From Bemisia tabaci (lineage: Eukaryota; Arthropoda; Insecta; Hemiptera; Aleyrodidae), in contig NC_092799.1 in NCBI RefSeq assembly GCF_918797505.1, positions 33,368,597-33,432,596 on the forward strand: a stretch of 64,000 nucleotides of DNA. The letters run 5' to 3'. Positions 46,610 through 56,982 of the stretch are shown piece by piece. The notes below the pieces were generated by a model. The model did no database searches and was not told the DNA's origin. It worked only from the letters and a program-made list of their open reading frames with translations. The first letter of the stretch is position 1. Every line of letters begins with the position of its first letter. The translations under genes were made by a program, and so were the position numbers.

Positions 46610-47274
46610 GTTGCGTTCTTTCCACACGGGGAAACGACGATACATTTCCTCAGAGGTGCTGGCGTTTTGACCCAGAAGAGCCTACATTTAAAATTCTCCG
46701 CAGCTCCCGTTTTGATAAATCTGGAACAAAACGGCCTGTCAATATCGCTCTCGTGGCCGAGAAAGGCAAAACAGGAGGAGAAATAAATAAATAGGTGTGT
46801 AAAGCCTAGCACGCGGAGCAACAAAGTAAGAGGGAAACGCGGCTCCCTGACTCTGTATTTCATTCATTCTTTGATTTAAAGCTAAAATATTCGCTCCTCC
46901 AACACAAGACCGTAAATCCATTTTGAGAGGAGCCTTGCCATTCATATAACTCCACAATGTCCGGGGCTCAATCGAAATTGGAGTTGTGCTCTTGCGTGAA
47001 CGGAGCTCCGAAATATCCCATCGAAGAGACCCGGAGAATAGCAATAACGTGTTCATATTTCTCCCCACCCCACTTAAATTGTCAAAACTGGACCGAACTC
47101 TCAATCGGTCGAATGCGAGGGCAAAGGGCTTATCGGGACGGAAGGAGAAGGAGAAGAAGAAAAATGCAGCGGGCGCTCGCGCGGGTCAAGCGCGTCTCTG
47201 TTCGTGGCACAAAAACTTGAAAAATGAAAAGGAGCGGATAAAAAACGGGAGCCGAAGAGGGTATGTTATTGGAG
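46610..47274. other. Unassigned, GC-moderate
   Basis: Contains AT-rich words (GGAGAAATAAATAAATAG) inside CpG-containing sequence. The frames of 87-135 codons overlap each other and are unrecognised. Confidence 0.35.
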
Positions 47275-47535
47275 TACGCTGCCGTGCTAAGGAAAAACGC
47301 CGTATGAGCCTTCAGGCGTTGCCAAATTCCCTTCTAAAAATCACTAATTTTCAAGAAAATTTGTGCATATTTTTCTTCAAATTTCTCAGATGATTTTGTT
47401 CATAATTTGATCTAAAAAGTCTGACAATTTCAAGGAAAAATATTGATAATTTTCCTCAAAAATAAACATTTTATCGAGGGAAACTTGACAACTCTCGAAT
47501 GCTCATACGGCGTTCTTCCTTAGCACGGCAGTACA
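47275..47535 (-). mobile_element. Family A MITE, copy 11
   Basis: The element is 47279-47531 with well-preserved ends. The flanks TACG and TACA agree at 3 of 4 positions. Confidence 0.88.
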
Positions 47536-48100
47536 GGAGCGCTCCGCCGGAGAGCGGGGGTAGGCAGCTCGTAAAAGTCGCTCGGCGGAGGAATTAATAG
47601 AATTCAGGAAGGCAGAAAGAGAAAAAAATTCGGGATGATTGTTCAATACAATTATTCCGCAGGAAACGACTGAGAAAGGCATTCCCCCTCGCGGTTCCGA
47701 TCGCTCCCCCCGCCCCTCCGCCCTCGAATAGGTCTAATCTCAGCACTTCAATCGCGCATTATGTCAGCGGAGCACTCGCCGGGCCCGACGGATTTCAATT
47801 TTGATATGGTTTTATTTCGACTTTTTTATGGGGGAAATCATGAGGCGAAAAATGACTTACAGTATCCCCGACTCCGTGTCCTCCGCTTTCGTTGTGTGCC
47901 ACTGAGCACCGGAAAATTGCGATCCGATTACTCTAACCCACTTAGGGCTCGTTCGTTTATTTTATGGCTTATTAATCTGTCGGTACATAGATTACTTTTT
48001 GCGGGTTGTAGCAGTAGCGTTTTTGTGAAATCCAAGGCTCGAACTTAGATCAAAAGCAATGTATATTGTTCAGGACAGAGAGATAAATAGGTGAAAAGAA
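47536..48100. other. Unassigned, partly GC-rich
   Basis: Starts with a GC palindrome (GCTCCGCCGGAGAGC). No gene is recognised; a 95-codon plus-strand frame at 47761-48048 has no known domain. Confidence 0.35.
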
Positions 48101-48512
48101 CACTGAAACAAAAAACACCGGCCGTGGGAGCCGTGCTAGGCTATATAGGCATGCCACCCCCGTGCCGGGTTCAGAGGCCGAAAGTTCTGGGCGTAGCACT
48201 CGGTGCTTTCGGCCACTGAGCCCAGAAAAGATGGTATGTCTACACTGAAAAAAAAAACTCCGACCGTGGGAGCCGCAATTACGGCTATAGACATACCGTC
48301 CGTTCCGGGCTCAAAGGCCAAAAATTCCAGCTGCTGGAGCCGTAGCTTCGGCCTCTGAACCCGGAGCAATCAAAGCTACCCCTCCAGCAGCCGGAATTTT
48401 TGACCTTTGAGCCCGGAACGGACGGTATGTCTATATAGCCCGTAATTGCGGCTCCCACGGCCGGAGTTTTTTTTTTTTCAGTGTACACAGCCCGTAACTC
48501 TTTTTTTCAGCG
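48101..48512. mobile_element. Family F foldback, copy 4, interrupted by another F
   Basis: Left end CACTGAAACAAAAAACACC and right end TTTTTTTCAGCG. The expected GTCTATATAGCCCG is split into GTCTA and CACAGCCCG by the younger F copy. Confidence 0.75.
48243..48483. mobile_element. Family F foldback, copy 5, nested in copy 4
   Basis: CACTGAAAAAAAAAACTCCG to TTTTTTCAGTG, with TA at 48241-48242 and 48484-48485. The arms are nearly perfect inverses over about 115 bp. It is the best-preserved F copy here. Confidence 0.9.
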
Positions 48513-48619
48513 AGGCGAAATAAGACGAGGGCAAAAGTGAAGACAAAGAGAGGGGAGAAGAATAGGAAGAGAAAGGAAAAGCAAGACAAAGAGAGGATAA
48601 CGCTGAAGAGGGGGAAGAA
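48513..48619. repeat. Purine-rich low-complexity tract
   Basis: AG-rich on the plus strand (GAGAGGGGAGAAGAATAGG). It lies between two F elements. Confidence 0.7.
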
Positions 48620-48814
48620 ACTTTGAATGAAAGTTACGGGCTCCAGGCTTAACGGCTGAAAGTTCAGGGTGTAGAGCCGTACCTAGCTAAGACGGCTCCG
48701 GGTTCAGTGGCCGCAGCAACGGGTGCTTCGCCCGGAGCTTTTGACCTTTGATCGCGGAATGGACGGTGTGTCTATGTAGCCCGTTACGACTCTCACAGCC
48801 GGAGGTTTTTTCAG
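48620..48814. mobile_element. Family F foldback, copy 6, degraded
   Basis: AAGTTACGGGCTCCAGG and GTGTCTATGTAGCCCGTTAC with GGAGGTTTTTTCAG mark the arms. The left terminal CACTG is degraded. Confidence 0.65.
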
Positions 48815-49163
48815 ATATAAGAAGAAGAGGGGATAGAGGAGAAAAGGGAAGTATACACAAGAATCTCTCAAAAATTAAAAAAAAAAGGATGAGGCTATTC
48901 GTCGGTACGGTACCGACGGATAAATGGCTATTCGTCGGTACCGTACCGATGAATAAATGGCTATTCGTCGGTACCGTACCGATGAATAAATGGCTATTCG
49001 TCGGTACCGTACCGATGAATAAATGGCTATTCGTCGGTACCGCATCGGCGACAGGTGAATTCGTTTCCGCGAGTTGGTGGACCTGAAATTTTGGCAGTTA
49101 GAAAAACAAACAGTTCAAGAAATTCATAACAGTGGCATTCATCAATTAAATCAGTGCAATTGA

Positions 49164-49442
49164 AGTGGCATTCGCGAAAAATATGCAACAAATGAAGAGA
49201 AAGTTTACGTTGCTGCTCCATCTGACGAAAATGTCAGTGCAGAGAGCTTCACGAAGCTAAAATTTAAGAGTGAAGTCATTTCACGAGGGCGACCTAAACT
49301 GCCAGCAAGACAACTTTGTTCCTTTATTCGCACCGTTGCCGACCGACAATCTGTGGAAAATCCCCCCGAAAAACGAAAACGAAAGAAAACACCTGCAAAT
49401 GAAACTAAAGGCCCCACCACCCGAAAAAAGAAGCGTTCTTGA
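49164..49442 (+). CDS. Basic C-terminal open frame inside element K, fragment
   Basis: 92 codons are open from just after a TGA (49161-49163) to TGA at 49440-49442, with no internal Met. That suits a last exon or the broken 3' end of a gene rather than a whole protein. The order is an acidic/neutral segment (EEKVYVAAPSDENVSAES), then ISRGRPKLPARQLCSFIRTV, then a strongly basic tail (EKRKRKKTPANETKG, TRKKKRS) that resembles a bipartite nuclear localisation signal. The RGRP followed by a basic tail is reminiscent of C-termini of transposases or nuclear DNA-binding proteins, but I recognise no specific family. CAG/GTGAAT at 49052-49060 could be a splice donor linking the 33-bp array to this frame; this is speculative. 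Confidence 0.35.
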   Translation, partial: SGIREKYATNEEKVYVAAPSDENVSAESFTKLKFKSEVISRGRPKLPARQLCSFIRTVADRQSVENPPEKRKRKKTPANETKGPTTRKKKRS

Positions 49443-49447
49443 TGATT

Positions 49448-49556
49448 CTTTTGACAGAGTAGTACATTTCAGTATTATGATGATTCATTTGACAGTGAAG
49501 TACATTTCAGTATTATGATTATTTATTTGACAGAGTAGTACATTTCAGTATTATGT
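49448..49556 (+). repeat. 38-bp tandem repeat, three units, inside element K
   Basis: TTTGACAGAGTAGTACATTT and CAGTATTATG recur three times with a 38-bp spacing directly after the open frame's stop. Confidence 0.85.
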
Positions 49557-49834
49557 GAGAGTATTAAATACATAAATTAAATTTGGAGAATATTTCTTTA
49601 CAACTCGTGTTGGGTTTTTTTTTTCCATCTTTCACCCAATTTTTAGCTCTTAACTTCCACCAAAATATCATTAAGAAATCATATCTTTAATATAATTTAC
49701 GTACTAAAATCAAAGTACGGTACCGACGAATAGCTATTTATTCATCGGTACGGTACCGACGAATAGCCATTTATTCATCGGTACGGTACCGACGAATAGC
49801 CATTTATCCGTCGGTACCGTACCGACGAATAGCC

Positions 49835-50389
49835 ACTTCGAAAAAAAAAAACCAAAAAACCCCCGTTAACTTTCATGAATTTTATCAGCTTGATTCATAT
49901 AAACTAGTCAGTGGCTGCAACTTGAGGATAGAAGAGGAGAAGGAGATAGCTCGTGAGAAATGTTGACGCCTTACATCAGAGCGTACTGTTTGTGCCCGTC
50001 TAGACGAGCCCGATAGACAATTCATTCCGGAAATAAAAATGCATGCACCCTTTGTGCGTACCTTGACCAAGACTGGGCGATGACTTGGAGCAGTGTACTC
50101 TGGACTCCCTCTTGATGCATTCAAACAATAATAAAATCATGAGGAAAACGACGGCCTAGGCAGGGGCAGGGTGTGCTAACGCGGGGCTGTCAACAACGCG
50201 ACCCGGCGTCTTACTGTCTTCATTTGTTTACACGTGAATGAGGTCCACGAGTTGCCACGTTTTTCTTCAAGAAGGTACGCGAAGTCACTCGAGTCGCAAC
50301 GCGAAGGAGCGGGTCATCTGAGAGCATGCACCAAATGCATTCATGTGTCGATCCGTAGAGGATTCCTAGAGGATTCATAGAGGAGTCGG
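49835..50389. other. Unassigned sequence
   Basis: No gene is supported. AGAGGATTC/AGAGGAGTC words repeat near 50356-50390. Confidence 0.4.
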
Positions 50390-51085
50390 CTTCCTATATG
50401 CCATGCCAATTGGCGATTTTGTGAACCACACTGAAAAAAAATCTAGGTGTATTTACAAAGAAAAGGGTAAAATTACCAAGAATTCAGGGTTCTATTTGAT
50501 CCCAGTTTTTTCTTGGTAAAATTACCATTTATGGAATTGGTAATTTTACCGAGAAATTACGGTAAAATTATTGAACTTTCTCGGTAATTTTACTGGACCT
50601 TGGTAAAAACGATAATATTTTTTATCGACTGTGGTAGAATTACCGAGATAAAATGGCAAAGTTACCGGGAATTGATTACCAATAAAAGTGGTATTCTTAC
50701 CTGAAAAAATAACAGTAAAAATTCCAGTTTTTAGGTAAGCTTACCAGTCTGTCTTAGTAAAATTAACAATAATTGGTAAAAAAAAGTGAGATGGTAAAGG
50801 TACCAACGGACCGTGGTAAAAAGCCGAGAATTTTTTTTCAGTGCAATATCATCGATGACATCACTGATTTCACCGACATTCTCTAGGGTCTTTTACCCTT
50901 TGGAAAGCTTGTGATCTTTAAAGAAATAGTCCAATGCTCATATGGTCCAATGGTCCTATGCCAATTAGCGTTTTTGTGAACTAATATCATGGTAGTCATC
51001 ACTGATGTCACAAATGTTCTCTTGGGTCTTTTACCCGTTGGAGAGCTTGTGATCTTTAAAGAAATGGTCCAATGAATTCTTTAGG
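50390..51085 (+). repeat. Two-unit tandem repeat, unit about 135 bp, hosting family E
   Basis: GCCAATTGGCG at 50405 and GCCAATTAGCG at 50957 begin matching units (TTTTGTGAAC, GGGTCTTTTACCC, AGCTTGTGATCTTTAAAG). The first unit is split by family E at 50429-50843. Confidence 0.8.
50429..50843 (-). mobile_element. Family E element, copy 2
   Basis: CACTGAAAAAAAATCTAGG to GAATTTTTTTTCAGTG, the reverse complement of copy 1. It is flanked by CA at 50427-50428 and 50844-50845. The second tandem unit shows the uninterrupted site (GTGAACTAATATCAT). Confidence 0.9.
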
Positions 51086-51289
51086 CACATGAGCTATTTG
51101 ACACATTTTGTGCCAATAAACGTCACAAATTGCGTGTAAGGAATTGAAATTTTATCCTTTTTATTTCATTTGTTTTTCTCTCTCATCCATTTAAACCTTC
51201 AAGTTCACCATTAAAACCCTTCTCCAGGCCAATTCACACGTTGACCCGGGGTTAAACTGCAGGAGCCGAAACACCCCCAAACACCCTCT

Positions 51290-51544
51290 TTAAATTGAAA
51301 TTTCCATTTCTATTAAGATAATTTTTGAACTCAGGGCATGGAAGCACAGGAAAGTACCACTTTTCATGAGATTTGGTTCACAACCGTTGCCAAAATTCAG
51401 GAAAATCGATTTACTTTCCGAAATTTTGGGGGCCGTAGTCCGACTGGGGGCGCTTTCGGAAACAACTTTACACAACAAAAGAGTCTAATTTTGACGCATA
51501 GAACACGCTCTTGCAGTCTGGCCGTTTAACCCTGAATCACCCTG
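51290..51544 (+). mobile_element. Family Q element, copy 1, left-truncated
   Basis: Matches 59460-59678 (GATTTGGTTCACAACCGT, GGAAAATCGATTTACTTTCC, GTAGTCCGACTGGGGG) and ends AATCACCCTG before TA. The left terminus CAGGGTGA is missing. Confidence 0.7.
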
Positions 51545-51961
51545 TATATCAGAGAAGTCCGCATGTTCGGAACCACAACCCCTAAATCCAGCCCTGCAAG
51601 TAAAAGCGCTCATTCAACGCCTGATTCGAGGCAAGATTAGTGTTTAACTTGACAACTGGGGGTCTTCCGGGCGTCACACACGGAAGACCATTCACATTCC
51701 CCCGAATCGACCTAAGACACGCACACACGCGTGGATTTTTCTCCCAGACGCGGGTCCATCCCGGTCCCGGGCGGGTCCATTCACGAGCACGTTATTTCAT
51801 TCACTTTTGCTTCCACCTCCGCGACTATCAAGAATTTTTCGCTCGATTAAATCTATGATCTTCCACGCAAGACTGCCTGATTGAAGGTAGTCGCTCGGTA
51901 TTTTCCTCTATCACCCTTGATTTGGTTCGAAATTCTACCTGCTTCCTCCCCAAGATCAGAC
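51545..51961. other. Unassigned sequence
   Basis: A short GC-rich block lies at about 51655-51790. No gene is supported. Confidence 0.4.
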
Positions 51962-52142
51962 AACTCCTCCAGTGGCGTGGCGTGAATTGCGATGTATCGA
52001 TTGTTATGCCCTTTAAACCCATGGTAAAGAATCGATTATTAAGGTGTTCGCTACGAACACCCTGTTTATCGATCCTTTTCCATTGGTTTAAATGGTATGA
52101 CAATCGATAAATCGCAAAGCATGCCACGCCACTGAACTCCTC
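51962..52142. mobile_element. Family I (hAT-like) foldback, copy 3, reference copy
   Basis: The element is 51970-52134, 165 bp, CAGTGGCGTGGCGTG to CATGCCACGCCACTG. It is flanked by a perfect 8-bp TSD, AACTCCTC, at 51962-51969 and 52135-52142. The inner arms carry TTGCGATGTATCGATTG and its inverse. Termini and TSD fit hAT. Confidence 0.92.
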
Positions 52143-52160
52143 ACCTCATCGCTTAAATTG

Positions 52161-52413
52161 TTGTTTTCTGGACGAAAGAGCGTAACTTTATTTTAATGTT
52201 GCCAAATTTACCCGCGCAAATTGAGCTTTTACCGGAAGAATTTTGGGTATTTCTGACTGAAAATTTCGTTGATTTTCCTCCTGACGTCTTGCAAAGAACG
52301 AGACAAAGTTCGGGATAAACTTGCCCAGATGCATTTCTTGAAAAAATCGAATTGTTTGAGTCAATTATGCGATCTTGGATTGGAGTTATGATTCTTCGTC
52401 CGGGAAATGACAA
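52161..52413. mobile_element. Foldback X, copy 2
   Basis: TTGTTTTCTGGACGAAAG with GCGTAACTTT at the left, GGAGTTATGATTCTTCGTCC with GGGAAATGACAA at the right. Same ends as 45448-45632. Confidence 0.55.
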
Positions 52414-53136
52414 CGCACTTGTACCTGCGGCCTTCGCCTGTAAAGATTGCGGTGACTGCTTTAAATTGACTGGAATTAAAGCAATTCGGTCATTATAACT
52501 AGGAACATGCTCAAAATATCGCAGAAACAAGAGCTTAAAGTTGCCCGATTGGGTTCCTCCTGGGAGGAAACGAGGGGTAAGTCCAGTAAAAGTGTGGTGA
52601 CTGGGGGTGCTGCGAGAAATGAGGGAGTGACAACTCTCAGAAACACTATGGGAGAAGGAGACTGTGACGGCTGAATGTCGCAGAGCGCCGGGAGCGTTTT
52701 GAAATGACCCTCATGGATGTACTTTTTTTTTTCTTTATTCAAGTTTGTGCGACTTACAATAAGTATGATGTAACAGTTTTTCTTAGAATGAGCTTATGGA
52801 AATTGAATGAATTAGAAAAAGTCCACAAAAGGTTTTGATAGCTGCATCTACATTTAAATTTAGGTTTTCCTTTATAATTAATATAGATACTGTTGCAAAC
52901 GATGCCTTTCTTACTCTGAAGACATTTTTGATTCAAACAATATTTCAGAGCGGAAAAACAGTAATAATCATTTCCAGAGGAAGCAACGCCTCCTATAGCG
53001 CGCCGCAAAAACATAAATTGTATTGGGAATGGTGGGCCGAGGCCATCCAACCTTGGAGTTTTTTCGACAAGAAACCTTTTTAGAGTACAATATATGAAGT
53101 TACAAAATATGTGAATAATTGTTATTTTTCCAATAA
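52414..53136. other. Unassigned sequence
   Basis: No gene is supported. Frames of 82-98 codons at 52476-53083 are unrecognised and overlap on both strands. Confidence 0.4.
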
Positions 53137-53320
53137 ACCAAGAGCATTGACGTGGCGTGCTTTATGCGATTTATCGATTGATCTGTCATTTTAACCTATA
53201 GAAAAGGATCGATACTTAGGGTGTTTGCAACGAACACCTTAATAATCGAATCTTTGCCCTAGCTTCAAGTAGAGAAATACTGCGATAATCGATCATTCAC
53301 GTCTCGCTACTGACCCAGAG
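53137..53320. mobile_element. Family I (hAT-like) foldback, copy 4
   Basis: The element is 53145-53312. The flanks ACCAAGAG and ACCCAGAG agree at 7 of 8 positions. The arms carry GCGATTTATCGATTG and ACTGCGATAATCGAT; the left terminus is partly altered. Confidence 0.8.
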
Positions 53321-53675
53321 GCCGACCCGCAAAAAACTATCAATGAATATTTAAACCTGCCGGAAGGAAAATCCGAGAATACTTTCATGATTTGGATTAT
53401 AATCGCGAGAGGCAGCTCCATGTTTACGAAATGTCACTCATTTGACAGTATAATAAACAGGCACACGCGATGAAGATGTCATCCCACCTGTTGTTCGATT
53501 GCTCATAACGTAGCATTATCGTTAACCTTTAACGCTGTTTCAAGTGTGCACAAAATTTGGTTTTGCGCATTCATATATAAAGAAAAAGTCACAAACGGGT
53601 TGAGTTTTGGCTACACCATTTCCACTCCAAGAAATATATACTTAAAAAAAAGTCGATTTTTAACACACGATACGT
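53321..53675. other. Unassigned sequence
   Basis: Nothing recognised. Confidence 0.4.
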
Positions 53676-55026
53676 CACACGATCAGGGCCGGATTTACCT
53701 ACTTGCCGCCCATGGACCGCCTGTATTTTGCCGCCCCCTTCTCATTCGAATTGAAACATCAATAAAAACCATCAAGTGAACGTGCCAGCGGGGGAGGGGT
53801 GCATAAGACGCGTTTACTCGTGTTGAACACATTTTTTGGGGATGCCCTGTCAACACTACTAGCAAAAGTTAAGTTTTGTAAACCTATCTCTGTGTGGACA
53901 AGGCCATCCATTCATAAGAAATGAACGAAAAAATTATGGAAGAACAAATATGAATGTGGTTTAATGATTTTAACTTCCGCCACCGCGCCTCGCAGACCGC
54001 ATTGGCGCAATGCGTGAAGTATTCACGCAGTCTTGTAGGCGCTACGCGTTTCACGCTGACCGCACTGTGTTTGGCGCAATGCGTGAAGTATTCATGCATT
54101 CTTGTAGGCGCTATCCGTTTCACGCTGACCGCAAAGATCGCACTGTATTTGATGCAATGCGTGAAGTATTCGTGCAGTCTTGTAGGCGCTGATATGTGTT
54201 ACATGCCGATCACCGCGGCGATGGCTTCTCCTTTTCATCTCAAGTCCTCGTCATCGTTGCTCTCTGCGCCGCGTGTTTGGTTTCTCTCTTAACTCGACTA
54301 ATTAAAGGTGCTGTCTCTTGTATCAATGAAGGACGACAAAATTAAAAATTACTACACTTTCAGGAAATGAGAGATTTTGTCGCCTTTTCTCGTTTGTAAT
54401 TTTAAGCGCTCAACCGATAGGCAGCGCTTTTTTATTTCGACTTGTCTCTAGAATACTAGTATACTAGTGCTAATTCGTTTAAATGGCGCACCAGCTCATC
54501 GATGTGTAGGCTTTTTTTTTGGGGGGGGGGGGTCCAGTTTTAAAATAAATAAAGCTGTGATAACCGTATTTTATGCTTTTAACGTAATGCGCGGGTAGTT
54601 ACGATCGTTTGTCTATAAGAAATTTCCTTAGCGGTAGAGTAATTCTTATCGAAATTGATCGTTGAAAATAAAAGAAGCCTAAAAAAACGCGCCTGATGAG
54701 CTCAACGGTGGCTATCATTTTCGGGAAACGAAAAAACGCGTTTACGGTTTCCTTGGTAACCTTTGTTTTCTATCAGCTGATGTTTTATTTCCATTTCCCA
54801 GCCAAGTCGACGGAGTTTATACTTCCTTTCTTCACTAAATACATTTACTAACACCTGAGCGCTTTTCTAATACGACAGTATTAGAACTTTCCCGCTTGTT
54901 TTGTTCTGAATCCGATATTTTTTTATACCTACATTTAAAAAAATTGCAAAATTTGCCGCCCTCTAGATTTGCCGCCATGGGCCGCGGGCCACGTGGCCAC
55001 CCCCTTAATCCGGCCCTACACACAAT
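53676..55026 (-). mobile_element. Family C hAT-type MITE, copy 5, long version
   Basis: The element is 53684-55018 in reverse orientation, CAGGGCCGGATTTACC to TTAATCCGGCCCTA. The flanks CACACGAT and CACACAAT agree at 7 of 8 positions. Three minisatellite units lie at about 54000-54200. About 500 bp at 54404-54903 are absent from the other four copies. Confidence 0.88.
54404..54903. other. Extra segment in hAT copy 5
   Basis: Starts AAGCGCTCA; TGAGCGCTT ends at 54864, giving 9-bp inverted ends. TAATACGACAGTATTA, an imperfect hairpin, follows. It may be a nested insert, or part of a longer ancestral element deleted from the others. Confidence 0.4.
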
Positions 55027-55700
55027 ACTCAATTAAAAATTAATGTCGGATAAAATTAATGCAATCCATGGTTGGTCTAATCAGGATTCGGGCTCATCGT
55101 ATTTGATGTTGATTTCAATACATGTCTTGGGACATGCATATGTATAGATAACGCATGTATAAATAATTGGTGACGTCGGATATGTTTAAGCGACATAGAA
55201 CTGCATGTATTCCTATTCCGTAAAAATGGAATTCAGTTATGACACTTTCGCTTATGAGAAAGCATGTGAGATCAGGTACGTTACGAACTTCCATTAGAGC
55301 AAAAGAAACTGTTACTTCATACCAAAAATGACTCAGAAATTACGATGAGCACATTAGCTACGTCAACAGTTGATTCTTTACCTCACAATCTGATTGGCAA
55401 AGTTTATAGCTTTCTATAAATCTTAAAAAGTATACCACAGGAGGGACATATTTGGACGTATTTATGTTAAAAAGAACTATGTAATTTGGGTTTGCGAACA
55501 ACATACTTCCTTTTGGCACGAGTATGACCCATGCATCTTCCAAATTGTTTGTGAAGACGTTAATAGCCTAGGATGCTGAATGTCTATAAATAAAGTAACT
55601 AACTAACTAACTCTTATTCAATTACTCAAATCAGGCATTTACTCAAACAAACAGGCAAACATTTAAAAAGTGAAAGAAAATGAAGTTTTCTGCAAATAAT
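55027..55700. other. Unassigned, with LINE-like tail motif
   Basis: AATAAA at 55593 is followed by GTAACTAACTAACTAAC, a 4-bp microsatellite such as some LINEs carry at their 3' end. No upstream RT coding was recognised. 55430-55515 has a weak inverted similarity to foldback R. Confidence 0.35.
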
Positions 55701-55701
55701 G

Positions 55702-56070
55702 CGTTTTGCCGCCACTTTCCTGAGAAGGCAAAATAGTCTCTCAAGTGGTCAAATAGTAGTGCCTCTCATAGTGCAAACATGAGTTGAATGTGAGTGGAGC
55801 ATTATTAATCCCCCCCTTCCTTACCGTGTATATTTAAGTGCAGCTAGCCGACCGAAACTTGTTTCGCCTTCACTTTTCGAGATAGGCAAAATGGCCTCCC
55901 GCGTGGTCGAATAGTGGTATTACTCATTCATGCAAAAATGTGATGACTGACGAATCACAAGTCGTGTTCACTGAAGCGCATTTCGCCTTCATTTTTCGAA
56001 GTAGGCAAAATGGCCTCCCACGTGGTCGAATAGTGGTATCGCACATAGTGCAAACATACTTCTGTTCGTA
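55702..56070. repeat. Family M repeat locus 3, three units
   Basis: AGGCAAAATAG/AGGCAAAATGGCCTCCC followed by GTGGTCGAATAGTGG occurs near 55726, 55884 and 56003. It is the reverse complement of the unit at 9276-9460. The third unit contains CACGTG. Confidence 0.7.
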
Positions 56071-56982
56071 TTGCTTCATGTTTTATTACGATTTAGGACA
56101 TTGTTGTGTCACTTGGCCTATGGTAAGTTTTGCTGTTAATTTGACTAATTGTCTGAATTTTAGCGAGTCTCACTTTTTATCTAGAGTTTATACGGCACTT
56201 TATCAAATGTCCACGCTTTTTATCAAATGTCTAGACAGGTAGTTAAACATGAAATTTGGCTGTTTGCCTAGGTATTTAACTAAATGCTTGATTTGACTAA
56301 CTGCTTGCGACATGCACACCCATTTAGACATAGATCAGTAACCCCAATTATACGACTCAAAACTCAAAATAGACGCCGTCGTGTGTCTCATACAGTTAAG
56401 GGACGAATCAAAAGACGCCCAATAATAGACGAATTACCGAAGTCCTTCTTTTCCCTGAAAACTATAAACTTGAAAAGTTGAAAAGTTGAAAAGTGGTTGT
56501 CTCAAATGAAAATTATATGTAATATCGTTTTTGTCGGTTTAAAAAACCGCGACACACCATGACGACCATTTTGAGTTTCGCGCAGAGCTGTGAGAACGAA
56601 GTAACTTGCCTGAATCAAATTATGTCAACCGTGGTATTCTTCTCGAAGCAGGGGCTCGAAACTTCAAGAATTTCTCAGGAGTACTCAAGAAGTTCGTAGG
56701 GAATTTAGACTTTCTTGATGCGCTTTTTGTGATCTTATAGTCCTATACAATTGGACAACATTTTGCGATATGGAACTACAATTTCTGGCCCATTCATAGT
56801 AGAGGCACATATCCACATGGAGAAACTTATTTAGTTTGAGTTCTTTTAAACTGAGATGCATAATGTAGCATAATTCTCCTATTTGCTTCAGCAAGGAGTT
56901 CATTTTTCTCATTTTTGCCCTTATTGCCGCCTTCGGTAACATAGCAGAGCAGGTGAGTACGCGAGGTAGAGAACCGCGAGGA
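56071..56982. other. Unassigned sequence
   Basis: Frames of 65-115 codons are unrecognised. No gene is supported. Confidence 0.4.

Larger units (their letters stand above)
48893..49834. mobile_element. Element K: inverted ends made of 33-bp tandem repeats
   Basis: The left end is four full and one partial unit of 33 bp (GGCTATTCGTCGGTACCGTA and onward) at 48893-49049. The right end (49714-49834) is about 3.6 units in reverse complement. The outermost unit on each side carries the same variant (GGTACGGTACCGACGGAT), so the two ends correspond unit by unit. Between them lie a C-terminal-like open frame and a 38-bp tandem repeat. Foldback ends built from tandem units are known from FB/Galileo-type and some Mutator-like elements; I cannot assign a superfamily. 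No TSD was found. Confidence 0.8.

Noticed and set aside
48893..49049. CRISPR-like array of 33-bp repeats
   Set aside because: Units are directly contiguous with no unique spacers and are mirrored at the other end of the element; this is a tandem-repeat inverted end in a eukaryotic genome.
53954..54292. Frames with repeated MREVF...SCRRY or CVKYSC...LVGA segments in hAT copies (also 14315, 23311, 34983 and 38647)
   Set aside because: They are translations of the 79-bp minisatellite, occur in several frames and on both strands, and shift with small indels, so they are not a protein family.
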